Shown here one piece after another: positions 8,364 to 16,124 of a stretch of DNA of 64,000 nt (position 1 is the first letter of the stretch; every line of letters starts with the position of its first letter). This DNA comes from Oceanobacillus damuensis (GTDB lineage: Bacteria; Bacillota; Bacilli; Bacillales; Amphibacillaceae). Location of the stretch: the NCBI RefSeq assembly GCF_001618145.1, contig NZ_LQNF01000010.1, positions 1 to 64,000 of the forward strand, in the 5' to 3' direction. Below the pieces are notes generated by a model that saw only the letters and a program-made list of their open reading frames with translations, had not been told where the DNA came from and did no database searches. A program made the position numbers and the translations under genes.

Positions 8364-8434
8364 CCTTCCGTGACACAGCAATGCTGTGAGTTTTCTCTCG
8401 GACCAGTCCAACAGTTATGTTGCGGAACCCTAGA
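8345..8434 (-). ncRNA. Guanidine-I (ykkC) riboswitch
   Basis: Read on the minus strand it shows the ykkC-class conserved blocks in order: CTAGGGTTCCGCA, GACTGGTCCGAGAGA and ACGGAAGGATAAAAGCCTGG. It precedes the SMR pair ykkC-ykkD and overlaps a terminator, so it should act as an ON switch for guanidinium export. Confidence 0.95.
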
Positions 8435-8440
8435 AAACAT

Positions 8441-8778
8441 GTAACCTATGTAGTTACCATATATTATATAATTTATTAAATCATAGTTCAAGATGAAAGA
8501 GTTTGGCTTTTTGACTAACTGATTACCTGTTCGAAATGAAAAGGTCTGAGGGTTTTGGCCTGCTTTTGTTTTTGCGGAAGGATTAAAAAGTCTAAATTGT
8601 GCACTTGGTATTTGTTAAGGATGTGTAAATTTTTGTGTAAAAATTGTTTTATGTCGATATTTGTATTATTATTTACTATTAGATTGTACACACAATTTTT
8701 AGTGGCAGTTTTTGGGCAAAAAAGGAATTTTAAATATGGTAAGCAGAAACTAAATAAGAATAATTTGGAGGAATTTAA
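8441..8778. other. Divergent spacer, ykkC leader / codY upstream
   Basis: No gene supported. It holds the ykkCD promoter region on the left and an AT-rich codY upstream region on the right. I could not pick one promoter with confidence. Confidence 0.5.
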
Positions 8779-9555
8779 GTGAATTTATTAACAAAGTCCA
8801 GAAAAATCAATGCGATTATACAAAATGCAGGAAGTAAACCTGTAAACTTTACAGAAATGGCAAAAACACTATCAGAAGTGATCGAAGCGAATGTCCTGGT
8901 GATCAGCAGAAAAGGGAAAATCCTTGGCCACGGATTGCACGATAATATTGAAAGTGAGCGAATGAACCATATGTTAGAGGAACGCCAACTGCCTGAAGAC
9001 TATTCAAATCGTCTATTAACTGTTCATGAGACAGCTGAAAATTTGGATATAAACAGTGAATACGCCGCTTTCCCTGAAGAAAGCAAAGAGTTATTCAAGA
9101 GAGGACTCACGACAATTGTTCCCGTTATTGGTGGTGGCAGACGGCTGGCAACACTAAGCATTTCACGCCTGGAGAAGGAATTCAGCCCGGATGACTTAGT
9201 ATTGTCCGAATATGGGGCAACCGTTGTAGGCATGGAAATTTTGCGTGGTAAAACGGAAGAAATTGAAGCTGAAGCCCGCAGTCAGGCAATCGTGAAACAG
9301 GCCATTAGTTCCCTTTCTTACAGTGAGATGGAAGCTGTTGATCATATTTTTGAAGAGCTTGATGGGATGGAAGGATTGCTTGTAGCATCCAAAGTCGCTG
9401 ACCGTGCCGGTATCACCCGATCCGTAATCGTGAACGCATTGAGAAAATTGGAAAGTGCTGGAGTTCTCGAATCACGCTCACTTGGTATGAAAGGAACATA
9501 TATTAAAGTGCTGAACGATAAATTCCTTGTAGAGCTGGAAAAAGCTAAACTGTAA
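8779..9555 (+). CDS. codY: GTP/branched-chain amino acid responsive repressor CodY
   Basis: A 258-residue CodY with an N-terminal GAF ligand domain ([20 protein letters not shown] and [18 protein letters not shown], which bind branched-chain amino acids) and a C-terminal winged helix ([19 protein letters not shown] then [19 protein letters not shown]), nearly identical to the family. It is the global nutrient regulator of low-GC Gram-positives. It starts at GTG 8779 with GGAGG upstream and ends at a clear terminator. Unlike the usual xerC-hslV-hslU-codY arrangement, it is monocistronic here. The N-terminal domain is more diverged than the DNA-binding domain. Confidence 0.95.
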   Translation: MNLLTKSRKINAIIQNAGSKPVNFTEMAKTLSEVIEANVLVISRKGKILGHGLHDNIESERMNHMLEERQLPEDYSNRLLTVHETAENLDINSEYAAFPEESKELFKRGLTTIVPVIGGGRRLATLSISRLEKEFSPDDLVLSEYGATVVGMEILRGKTEEIEAEARSQAIVKQAISSLSYSEMEAVDHIFEELDGMEGLLVASKVADRAGITRSVIVNALRKLESAGVLESRSLGMKGTYIKVLNDKFLVELEKAKL

Positions 9556-9580
9556 GGAACATACCCACTTTGATAATTAG

Positions 9581-9623
9581 AAACACCTGTAAGCTAGTTC
9601 ATAGCCTGCAGGTGTTTTTTCTA
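9581..9623 (+). terminator. Terminator of codY
   Basis: AAACACCTG / CAGGTGTTT hairpin with a TTTTTT run, 25 nt after the codY stop. Confidence 0.85.
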
Positions 9624-10016
9624 TTGGGTAAGCAAATAAAGGGTACGCTTTTTACGATTACATTAATCATTATAATTTGAAATACAATTCGCATGTTGAA
9701 TTTGTAATCACATTTATTAGAGTGCTTTCTTTCATAAGTGCAACTGGGCCATTCACGTAATCTGTAATGTATTTAGCTATATTCCCTCGAAGTCTTTTCT
9801 GAAAGCTATTCGCGATGGTCGCGATAAGCAGGAACTCTTTATAATATGTCGAAATACTTACTAATGGAGAATTCTTTTCAAGTCAGCTGCACAAACTTAC
9901 TCACTATCACAACAGGAGTAATTGTCATGTGGCAGATTAACTAACTGTTTGGAGAACCGGGAATCGTAACAGGTGAAACTATGAAAAAATTGTCATAAGA
10001 ATAGGAGGTTTTCTTC
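9624..10016. other. Intergenic, no supported gene
   Basis: About 390 AT-rich bases. CATAAGTGCAACT at 9733 matches the end of dispersed repeat family A but without its hairpin. Nothing else recognised. Confidence 0.45.
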
Positions 10017-10472
10017 ATGATTGAAGGTTTGTTTGAAGCGCATTTACCAGTAAGTGATTTAGAGCGTTCAATAGATTTTTATAGTAATCTTGGTTTGGAA
10101 CTTGATCATATTGTTGAGGATAGATTGGCTTTTTTATGGATAGAAAAAGATAAAAGTTGGTTGGGTTTATGGGAGTCCGATAAAGTGGAACTTGATTATC
10201 ATCCATCTATAAGACACATAGCTTTTCAGGTTTCCCTGCAAGGATTGAAAGATTCGGTTGCATGGTTAGAAAGTAAGGGATATAAACCAAGAGAGGCTTT
10301 TGGTTTTGAACCAATTGAGCCTTTCGTTATGCCGCAGAAGGATTATGCAACCGCTAAAATTCATTTTAATGATCCCGATGGCAATAGTTTAGAATTTATA
10401 TGTAAAATTGAAAATCGCAAAAAAATAAAGGAGCGTATGTATTTGAGTGAGTGGGAAGAAATAAACAGATAA
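10017..10472 (+). CDS. VOC/glyoxalase-fold protein
   Basis: A 151-residue vicinal-oxygen-chelate protein with two beta-alpha-beta-beta-beta modules: EAHLPVSDLERSIDFYSNLG at the start and KIHFNDPDGNSLEFICKIE at the end. Candidate metal ligands are H9 of the first module, the histidine of IRHIAFQV, and E in LEFIC. The family includes glyoxalases, dioxygenases and fosfomycin or bleomycin resistance proteins; the substrate is not readable. AGGAGG precedes the ATG. It is monocistronic. Confidence 0.82.
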   Translation: MIEGLFEAHLPVSDLERSIDFYSNLGLELDHIVEDRLAFLWIEKDKSWLGLWESDKVELDYHPSIRHIAFQVSLQGLKDSVAWLESKGYKPREAFGFEPIEPFVMPQKDYATAKIHFNDPDGNSLEFICKIENRKKIKERMYLSEWEEINR

Positions 10473-10624
10473 TTTTCAGCTTAGAGAGTCATTGCCGAGA
10501 CGGTGGTAATATACTCCTTTTCTGGTCGAGTGAAGGGGGTTATTAAACCTTATGCCATCAAATTTAGAATAAGATGATAAGAAGAAAGAGGTCACAGTAT
10601 TTCTGCTCTTAGGGGAGGATGGAA

Positions 10625-11122
10625 ATGGGTATTGAAATTGTTGCGTGTAAACCTGAGCATTCTAAAGCAATTGCTGAAATATGTGCGATTGGATGGCAAC
10701 AAACGGTAGAGGGGAAATTAAGCAAAAAATACCAAGAAATTGCAAAAAAAGTTTGGTACACAGAGGAGCGTGTGAGAAATGAAATTAATAAAGGTATCTA
10801 TAAATATAGTGCAATTGCAGATGGGAAAGTAGTAGGTACTATTGGTGGCGAGTTAAATAAAGAACGGCTTTCCTGGATATGGGTATTATACATAGGTGAG
10901 GCATATCGCTATCAAGGAATTGGAAAGAAACTTCTGCATGCATATTCAAAAGATCATATTGAAGCAGGTGCAACCGAACAATGGGTAACCGTTATGAATG
11001 AAAACTACCGTGGCATTCCTTATTATGAATCAAATGGTTTTATAGTGCAAGAACGTGTAGTAAAGAAAACAGAAACAGATGAGGATGAAATTGTCTGGAA
11101 ATATAAACGGAGTCTTAAATAA
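10625..11122 (+). CDS. GNAT-family N-acetyltransferase
   Basis: A 165-residue GCN5-related acetyltransferase. The acetyl-CoA loop is YRYQGIGKKLLHAYSKDHIE (R/Q-x-x-G-x-G/A) and the C-terminal YYESNGFIVQE is the usual beta-bulge region. The N-terminal CKPEHSKAIAEICAIGWQQ is the standard acceptor-site start. Acceptor unknown. The start at 10625 is taken because GGGGAGG is about 6 nt upstream; the ATG at 10619 is too close. Confidence 0.83.
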   Translation: MGIEIVACKPEHSKAIAEICAIGWQQTVEGKLSKKYQEIAKKVWYTEERVRNEINKGIYKYSAIADGKVVGTIGGELNKERLSWIWVLYIGEAYRYQGIGKKLLHAYSKDHIEAGATEQWVTVMNENYRGIPYYESNGFIVQERVVKKTETDEDEIVWKYKRSLK

Positions 11123-11575
11123 AAATTAGCTGGGTGGGAAAGAAGAATAGAAAGAGCTACCAAATCTTAAGAAGAAACTATGTATAGGACTTATTATACA
11201 ACGGGGCGCTTTTCTGTTTGAAAGGAGGTTGGTTAAAGAGATGAAAAGGCTAGTGATTATTACTGTCGAATCGCGTAATTGACGATTAAGTGAGAGATGG
11301 CGTGCTTGAGAGTATTAGGCCCTTTTTTTGGCTGCAATCCGCCTGTTTACGAGAATATCAAGATGGACAAGGATGCGGACAAAATTACGTTCTGTTATAC
11401 AAAGGATTTTACATATTGCTCGATGCTCTTGATAATACATAAATCGTCGATGAACAAATTTCACAAGTGGACCAGTAAACCTGTCCCCGTGGACCTCATA
11501 TAAAGCGGAATTTTTTTGACAAAGCAGTTTAATTGGAGTAATCTAATATCTATTATTTGGTTTTAAGGAGAGGGA
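11123..11575. other. Intergenic region with a 13-codon reading frame
   Basis: No convincing gene. AAAGGAGGT precedes a tiny frame at 11241-11282 (MKRLVIITVESRN), which may be a decayed gene start or a leader peptide. ACCAGTAAACCTGTCCCCGT at 11471 resembles AGGAACCTGTCCCTCCGGACC near 2728, a short recurrent intergenic motif. Confidence 0.4.
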
Positions 11576-12454
11576 GTGGGATTTTTGAAAAGAAGTAAAT
11601 ACATATCTATTATTCTATTGGCTTCTATAGCGATTTTAAGTGCATGTGGAAGTTCCGATGAGAGTACTGCAGGCAGTGGGAGCGGTGAAGGTACGACGGA
11701 TGAAAGATGGGAAGAGATCCAGGAAAAAGGAGAGATTGTAGTAGGGACTTCCGGTACATTGTTCCCGGCATCTTATTATGAAGATGGCGATGACAACTTA
11801 ACAGGGTTTGAGGTTGAAGTAATGCGGGAGGTTGCCGATCGCATGGAGCTGGACATCACTTTTGAAATATTGGGGATTGATAGTGTACTTCCAGCCATTC
11901 AAAGCGGAAGAATTGATGTTAGTGCAATGCAGCCTACTGAAAAAAGGGAAGAGGAATTCAATTTCAGTGAACCTTATAAATACTCCTATACGACCATGGT
12001 GGTCCGCAAAGATGATAATTCAGATATAAATTCACTGGAAGATCTGGAAGGGAAAAAGGCCGGTGGCGGAGCAACGACTATCTATAGTCAGATTGCCGAG
12101 CACTTTGGAGCGGAAGTGGTTACCTATGGAAACGCTCCAAATGAAGCTTATTTACGGGATGTTCATAATGGCAGAACCGATGTAGTCATCAATGATTATT
12201 ATTTGCAGAAATTCGGTATTGCTGAATTTCCTGAATTTGATATCCATTTGCACCCTGATCTTCAATTCAGACCAACCGTGAAAGCTATTGCCATGCCAAA
12301 ACAAGCTGATCAGCTGACAGAGGAAATTAACAATGCTCTGCAGGAGATGCGTGAGGATGGCACACTGTCTGAATTGGCAATCCAGTTTTTTGAAGAAGAT
12401 GCCTCCCAAAAACCAGACTTGGAAATGGAAGATATTGAGGGGCTCGATTTGTAG
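11576..12454 (+). CDS. Amino-acid-type ABC transporter substrate-binding lipoprotein
   Basis: A 292-residue family-3 solute-binding protein. The signal peptide ends in the lipobox LSAC (cysteine near residue 24), followed by a Ser/Gly linker. The ligand domain shows GEIVVGTSGTLFPASY, LTGFEVEVMREVADRM, IQSGRIDVSAMQPTEKREE and FSEPY, typical for polar amino acid or cystine binding. No permease or ATPase is nearby, so it must work with a distant transporter. The start may be GTG 11576 or TTG 11585; both give a functional signal peptide. Confidence 0.85.
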   Translation: MGFLKRSKYISIILLASIAILSACGSSDESTAGSGSGEGTTDERWEEIQEKGEIVVGTSGTLFPASYYEDGDDNLTGFEVEVMREVADRMELDITFEILGIDSVLPAIQSGRIDVSAMQPTEKREEEFNFSEPYKYSYTTMVVRKDDNSDINSLEDLEGKKAGGGATTIYSQIAEHFGAEVVTYGNAPNEAYLRDVHNGRTDVVINDYYLQKFGIAEFPEFDIHLHPDLQFRPTVKAIAMPKQADQLTEEINNALQEMREDGTLSELAIQFFEEDASQKPDLEMEDIEGLDL

Positions 12455-12512
12455 TCATATGGTATGTGACAGTTAATCGAACGGGCCGCTTCCGAGAACT
12501 TTTCAGAAAGAG

Positions 12513-12551
12513 AAAGGGTGCTTTTCCTGATTTGGAATTGCACCCTTTTTT
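12513..12551 (+). terminator. Terminator after the solute-binding protein gene
   Basis: AAAGGGTGC / GCACCCTTTTTT hairpin with T run. It lies upstream of the chosen start of the next gene (12577), supporting that start. Confidence 0.85.
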
Positions 12552-12576
12552 AAACTATCGAACAGGGGGTAAGAGT

Positions 12577-13011
12577 ATGTTGGTCATGAAAGAGCTTCTG
12601 TCAAAAGATGAAATAATTGAAGCGTATCCGATTATGAGACAGCTGCGTACACATCTTGATGAAAATACATATCTAGAATTAGTTATGGATGCGAAAGAAA
12701 AGGATAGCTATAAAATATTTGCTTTAGTTGATGCGGGTAAAATAGTTGCAGTAACTGGTTTTAAGCCAATGATCACGCTGTACTATGGAAGGTTTGTCTG
12801 GGTGTGTGACCTCGTTACAGAAAAGACGATGCGTTCAAAAGGGTATGGTGAAAAACTGCTTGGATATGTCCACGAATGGGCTATGGAAAATAATTATGAA
12901 AGTATTGCGTTGTCATCAGGATTGCAGCGTACAGATGCACATCGTTTTTACGAAGATCGAATGAATTATGAGAAGGTAAGCTATGTTTTTAAAACATCTT
13001 TATATAACTAA
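12577..13011 (+). CDS. GNAT-family N-acetyltransferase
   Basis: A 144-residue acetyltransferase with acetyl-CoA loop TMRSKGYGEKLLGYVHEWA and VWVCDLVTEK as the preceding strand. SSGLQRTDAHRFYEDRMNYE is the standard C-terminal block of this subgroup. The acceptor is unknown. Start 12577 follows AGGGGGTAAGAGT; a longer frame would begin inside the upstream terminator. Confidence 0.84.
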   Translation: MLVMKELLSKDEIIEAYPIMRQLRTHLDENTYLELVMDAKEKDSYKIFALVDAGKIVAVTGFKPMITLYYGRFVWVCDLVTEKTMRSKGYGEKLLGYVHEWAMENNYESIALSSGLQRTDAHRFYEDRMNYEKVSYVFKTSLYN

Positions 13012-13180
13012 GAAGAAAAAAGTAGAACTGAATCAGCCACAGAACTCGATGCTTTCCTTCAACTTATAAGGAGAGTATCTTTTCATATGCCCCTGAATAT
13101 GTATGGATTAAAAGGATTCTCGATAAACCGTGTCGAAGTAGTTAACATCAGAAAAATCTTCACTTGCTGAGGTGATTGAC

Positions 13181-13603
13181 GTGGCAATTAAAGGTCTTAA
13201 CCATTTTCTGTTTTCGGTTTCTAATTTGGAGAACGCCATTAAATTTTACGAAAAAGTATTTGATGCTAAATTGCTTGTAAAAGGGAGAAGCACTGCCTAT
13301 TTTGATTTATGTGGGGTGTGGCTTGCCCTCAATGTGGAGAAAGACATTCCTCGGAATGAAATAGAAAAATCCTACACACATATAGCTTTTACAATCGACG
13401 AAGCGGAATTTGACCAAATGTATAAGAGGTTAAAAGAGCTGAAGGTAAATATATTGCCAGGCAGACCTAGAGATGCAAGAGACAGAAAATCAATCTATTT
13501 TACAGACCCGGATGGCCATAAGTTTGAATTTCATACAGGTACTTTACAGGATAGGTTAGATTACTACAAACAAGATAAAACACATATGGAATTTTATGAT
13601 TAG
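13181..13603 (+). CDS. fosB: Metallothiol transferase FosB (fosfomycin resistance)
   Basis: A 140-residue VOC protein nearly identical in pattern to B. subtilis Fos[71 protein letters not shown] and [20 protein letters not shown]. Metal ligands are the His of GLNH, the His of YTHIA and the Glu of FEFH. It adds bacillithiol to fosfomycin and opens the epoxide. GTG 13181 is used because GAGGTGA lies 6 nt before it and the product then starts like other FosB proteins. A kinase remnant follows 13 bp later. Confidence 0.95.
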   Translation: MAIKGLNHFLFSVSNLENAIKFYEKVFDAKLLVKGRSTAYFDLCGVWLALNVEKDIPRNEIEKSYTHIAFTIDEAEFDQMYKRLKELKVNILPGRPRDARDRKSIYFTDPDGHKFEFHTGTLQDRLDYYKQDKTHMEFYD

Positions 13604-13616
13604 GGGGAGATAGCGA

Positions 13617-13739
13617 ATGAACTTAGGTACTCCAATCGCCACCGGCAATACAGCAAAAATCTATCTTCTCGAAAATAAAATAATCAAAGTATTTAACGAC
13701 TCTTTGACTGATAATGAATCATTAAGCAGTTTATTTTAA
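13617..13739 (+). pseudogene. N-terminal remnant of an aminoglycoside-phosphotransferase-like kinase
   Basis: The 40 codons from ATG 13617 (AGGGGGAGA upstream) read MNLGTPIATGNTAKIYLLEN then KIIKVFNDSLTDNES, which is the glycine-rich loop and beta-3 lysine start of the APH/choline-kinase-like family found in Firmicutes. The frame then stops. No catalytic HGD or DFG segment follows, because a DoxX-like gene begins 17 bp later. It is therefore a truncated remnant left by deletion; a very short functional peptide is less likely. Confidence 0.65.
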
Positions 13740-13756
13740 AAATAGGAGGTTTGAAA

Positions 13757-14149
13757 TTGACTGGAATCTTGATGCAAATAAGCAGATTGTTTTTAGGTGT
13801 CGTTTTTTTGATTGCGGGCATAAATGGTTACTTTGTCATTCTGGGGCTGGGCCCATTTATAGCAACCAGTCCAGAAGCAATGGTATTATTTGAATTTGAT
13901 TATCTATTAATTGCAGAAAAATCATTGGAAGTTATATGCGGGATATTACTCTTGACTAATCAGTTTATCCCGCTGGTACTTGCTATATTAACTCCAATTG
14001 TAGCCAATATTTTTTTACTCCATTTGTTTCTTGACCACTCATTACTGCTTTTGGCATCATTGCTCGTCCTTTCGCTGGGTTATTTATTGTTTTTTTATCG
14101 AAAAAGCTATATGGGCTTGCTGGAGAGAAAATCAAATCCTTTGCCATGA
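13757..14149 (+). CDS. DoxX-like four-helix membrane protein
   Basis: A 130-residue membrane protein with four hydrophobic segments; the pattern ISRLFLGVVFLIAGINGYF and the spacing fit the DoxX/YphA-like family. The function of this group is poorly known. TTG 13757 is preferred because AGGAGG is 7 nt upstream; TTG 13751 would be too close. It follows the kinase remnant and was perhaps joined to it by deletion. Confidence 0.7.
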   Translation: MTGILMQISRLFLGVVFLIAGINGYFVILGLGPFIATSPEAMVLFEFDYLLIAEKSLEVICGILLLTNQFIPLVLAILTPIVANIFLLHLFLDHSLLLLASLLVLSLGYLLFFYRKSYMGLLERKSNPLP

Positions 14150-14252
14150 TGCATTTTTTCAATCGTTATAAGAGTATGTATATCCGAGGAGCAATCTCAC
14201 TCTTGTAAGAAAAAGAATTTTTTTAAAGTCATTTATCAATAGTGTGTACGCG

Positions 14253-14297
14253 AAAAATAACAGGCAGCCGAAAGGAGAGACCCGCGACTGCCTGTTA
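14253..14297 (-). terminator. Terminator for the leftward spore peptide genes
   Basis: TAACAGGCAG / CTGCCTGTTA hairpin; on the minus strand it is followed by a T run (complement of GAAAAA at 14252). Confidence 0.75.
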
Positions 14298-14345
14298 GCA
14301 TTTCCATTGTTTTTATCCGTTACTCAAATTGTTTGTTGCAGCGTA

Positions 14346-14540
14346 TTATTTAAACCACACTGCCCCTACAATAATGAGAAGGATAAACAACACTACGATT
14401 AAAGCAAATCCAGTACGGCCGCCATAATAGGCTCCGCCAACAGGTGCACCATAGCCAGCGCCGGCAACATTCCCGTCGCAGCCATATCCGCCTGCACCAG
14501 GTCCAAATCCATATCCACCGTAATCAGGTCCAAATCCCAT
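14346..14540 (-). CDS. YjcZ-family sporulation protein
   Basis: A 64-residue peptide: a Gly/Tyr-rich N-terminal part (MGFGPDYGGYGFGPGAGGYG) and one C-terminal hydrophobic segment GFALIVVLFILLIIVGAVWF, the hallmark of YjcZ/YdgA-type proteins made during sporulation and found in coat or forespore membranes. The start at 14540 follows AGGAGAGG. A shorter paralogue lies directly upstream. Confidence 0.88.
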   Translation of the reverse strand: MGFGPDYGGYGFGPGAGGYGCDGNVAGAGYGAPVGGAYYGGRTGFALIVVLFILLIIVGAVWFK

Positions 14541-14582
14541 ATATACCTCTCCTAATTTATGACTTTCTTTAATTCTCAAACT

Positions 14583-14705
14583 CTAATAACCATATCCACC
14601 GTATCCACCGAAAGATGCTCCGACAATAATCAAGAGAATAAACAATACAACTACGAATGCAAAACCTCCACCATAGCCATATCCTGCTCCAGTTGCTTCA
14701 CTCAT
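14583..14705 (-). CDS. YjcZ-family sporulation protein, short paralogue
   Basis: A 40-residue peptide (MSEATGAGYGYGGGFAFVVV, then LFILLIIVGASFGGYGGYGY) with GGAGGTGATAGGAA before the ATG. It shares the FALIVVLFILLIIVGA membrane segment with the 14346-14540 protein but ends in a Gly/Tyr tail. The two are in tandem 42 bp apart, probably one transcript, as a local duplication. Confidence 0.88.
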   Translation of the reverse strand: MSEATGAGYGYGGGFAFVVVLFILLIIVGASFGGYGGYGY

Positions 14706-14793
14706 TTCCTATCACCTCCGTTAATTAACATATGGAATTTCCTGAATTTTGATTGGGCTCAATGCAGATATTGCCTATGGAAAAATGGAATTT

Positions 14794-15639
14794 TCATGTG
14801 TAGTTACTGTAGAACGCATTTAGATAGAATAAATATTCATCACATGAAATCGAACACTTGCCATGATGGATTACGACAGGTAAAACTTTGGACCTACGGG
14901 ATGACAGCGAAATATTTGCCAGATTTTTGAAAGATGGTCTTGTGACCTGTTCAAGCATATAGGCTGATCGAGTGCTGCCTGAACGTCTCATTTCATTCAG
15001 TGCCTGAATCATCTCGTCAGCGGATCTGATTCCCAACCCGTGTCCAAAATATGTCCCGTCTCCCAAATCAACCGCATTTTCGCCTCTCCACCAGGAGGTT
15101 TCTGGATTTACATCAGGATTATTAAAATAAACAACATCTCCTGGGATGACATGAGTGGTATAGATGGTTTGTATTCCAAGATCAGGGTCAAAATTCCAAC
15201 TGTACAAATAGATGTTTTGAAATAATTGATTAAATAAATTGTCATCATCCATGGTGTTCAATACGGCGTGGTAATAGATCATTACCTTTGCCATGGCACA
15301 TTCAAATCCATATAAAGAACTATTCTCGAAAATATCCCGAATTGCATCGGATGGTAGAACGTCATGCCTTAATTGGAACCCCCCTGCACTTGTCACACGC
15401 CAATACCTTGGATTGCTCCTGGACGTGTCAAAGGTTTCGAATCGCGCATCTCCTGCATTCATCGCTCTTGCACTTGCTATAATGTTGTTCCGTAACTTGA
15501 CTTCAAATCTCAATTCTTCGATGGAAGAATATGAATAAACAATCGGATGTTCAGCCATTCGTTGAATAATTATATTTTCAATACTCCCGGTAGGCCATAA
15601 ATCAGTTTGTTGAAATTCAATCCCGGCGACTTGTATCAT
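14794..15639 (-). CDS. tgl: Protein-glutamine gamma-glutamyltransferase (spore coat transglutaminase)
   Basis: A 281-residue protein matching B. subtilis Tgl, which crosslinks lysine and glutamine side chains of spore coat proteins. It has NNIIASARAMNAGDARFETF, NPRYWRVTSAGGFQL, AIRDIFENSSLYGFECAMAK with the catalytic cysteine, and the conserved SWWRGENAVDLGDGTYFGHG. The start at 15639 (MIQVAGIEF) follows GAGGGATCAA and fits the family. Tgl is usually about 245 residues; here about 35 extra residues follow the usual end (after RPSFKNLANISL), with two cysteines. It ends just upstream of the YjcZ pair, a spore-surface cluster. Confidence 0.92.
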   Translation of the reverse strand: MIQVAGIEFQQTDLWPTGSIENIIIQRMAEHPIVYSYSSIEELRFEVKLRNNIIASARAMNAGDARFETFDTSRSNPRYWRVTSAGGFQLRHDVLPSDAIRDIFENSSLYGFECAMAKVMIYYHAVLNTMDDDNLFNQLFQNIYLYSWNFDPDLGIQTIYTTHVIPGDVVYFNNPDVNPETSWWRGENAVDLGDGTYFGHGLGIRSADEMIQALNEMRRSGSTRSAYMLEQVTRPSFKNLANISLSSRRSKVLPVVIHHGKCSISCDEYLFYLNAFYSNYT

Positions 15640-15853
15640 TTGATCCCTCATTTCAGTATCTTTTGTATTATTACCCATTGTATTCAACTAGAATAGTCTT
15701 GTGTTTGTGGATGGATTAATCCCGAATTCAATCAGTGCTATACCAAAGTTTAGGATAAATTCATTTTTCTTCCGTTTCGGAATAATGAAAATTCATGTTA
15801 AGATTATCCTATAGATTAGCAGGAAGAGAAGGAAACTTATGGAGGTCATACTC

Positions 15854-16120
15854 ATGTTTGCCGCAGCTTTAATGATTATTATTATTGCCGGCATTGCTAT
15901 TATCAAAGGATTGAAGCAAATGATAAATAATCCAACGATTGAATTAAGAGATCAGATAATAAAACTCGAAAACAGGGTAAATGAATTGGAGAATAAAATA
16001 AATTTAACAGAACTGCAGGATTCCAGGTGGATCAACAGTTTAATCACTTACATAGAACATACGAATAGAGAGCCCTTACACAAACATTACCCAAGCACCA
16101 TGCATATGATGAGTTTATGA
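15854..16120 (+). CDS. Small membrane-anchored coiled-coil protein
   Basis: An 88-residue protein with an N-terminal membrane helix (MFAAALMIIIIAGIAII) and a heptad-rich segment (LRDQIIKLENRVNELENKI) likely to form a coiled coil, then a polar tail. Not recognised. The start at 15854 is preferred because GGAGGT lies 9 nt upstream. It sits 4 bp before the ferritin-like/cupin gene and is probably cotranscribed, divergent from tgl. Confidence 0.65.
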   Translation: MFAAALMIIIIAGIAIIKGLKQMINNPTIELRDQIIKLENRVNELENKINLTELQDSRWINSLITYIEHTNREPLHKHYPSTMHMMSL

Positions 16121-16124
16121 AATT

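Noticed and set aside
8555-8782. A 75-codon frame just upstream of codY
   Set aside because: Low-complexity Phe/Cys/Leu-rich product, no ribosome binding site, overlaps the codY start.
11297-11503. 68-codon frame upstream of the solute-binding protein
   Set aside because: No ribosome binding site and no family; contains a recurrent intergenic motif.
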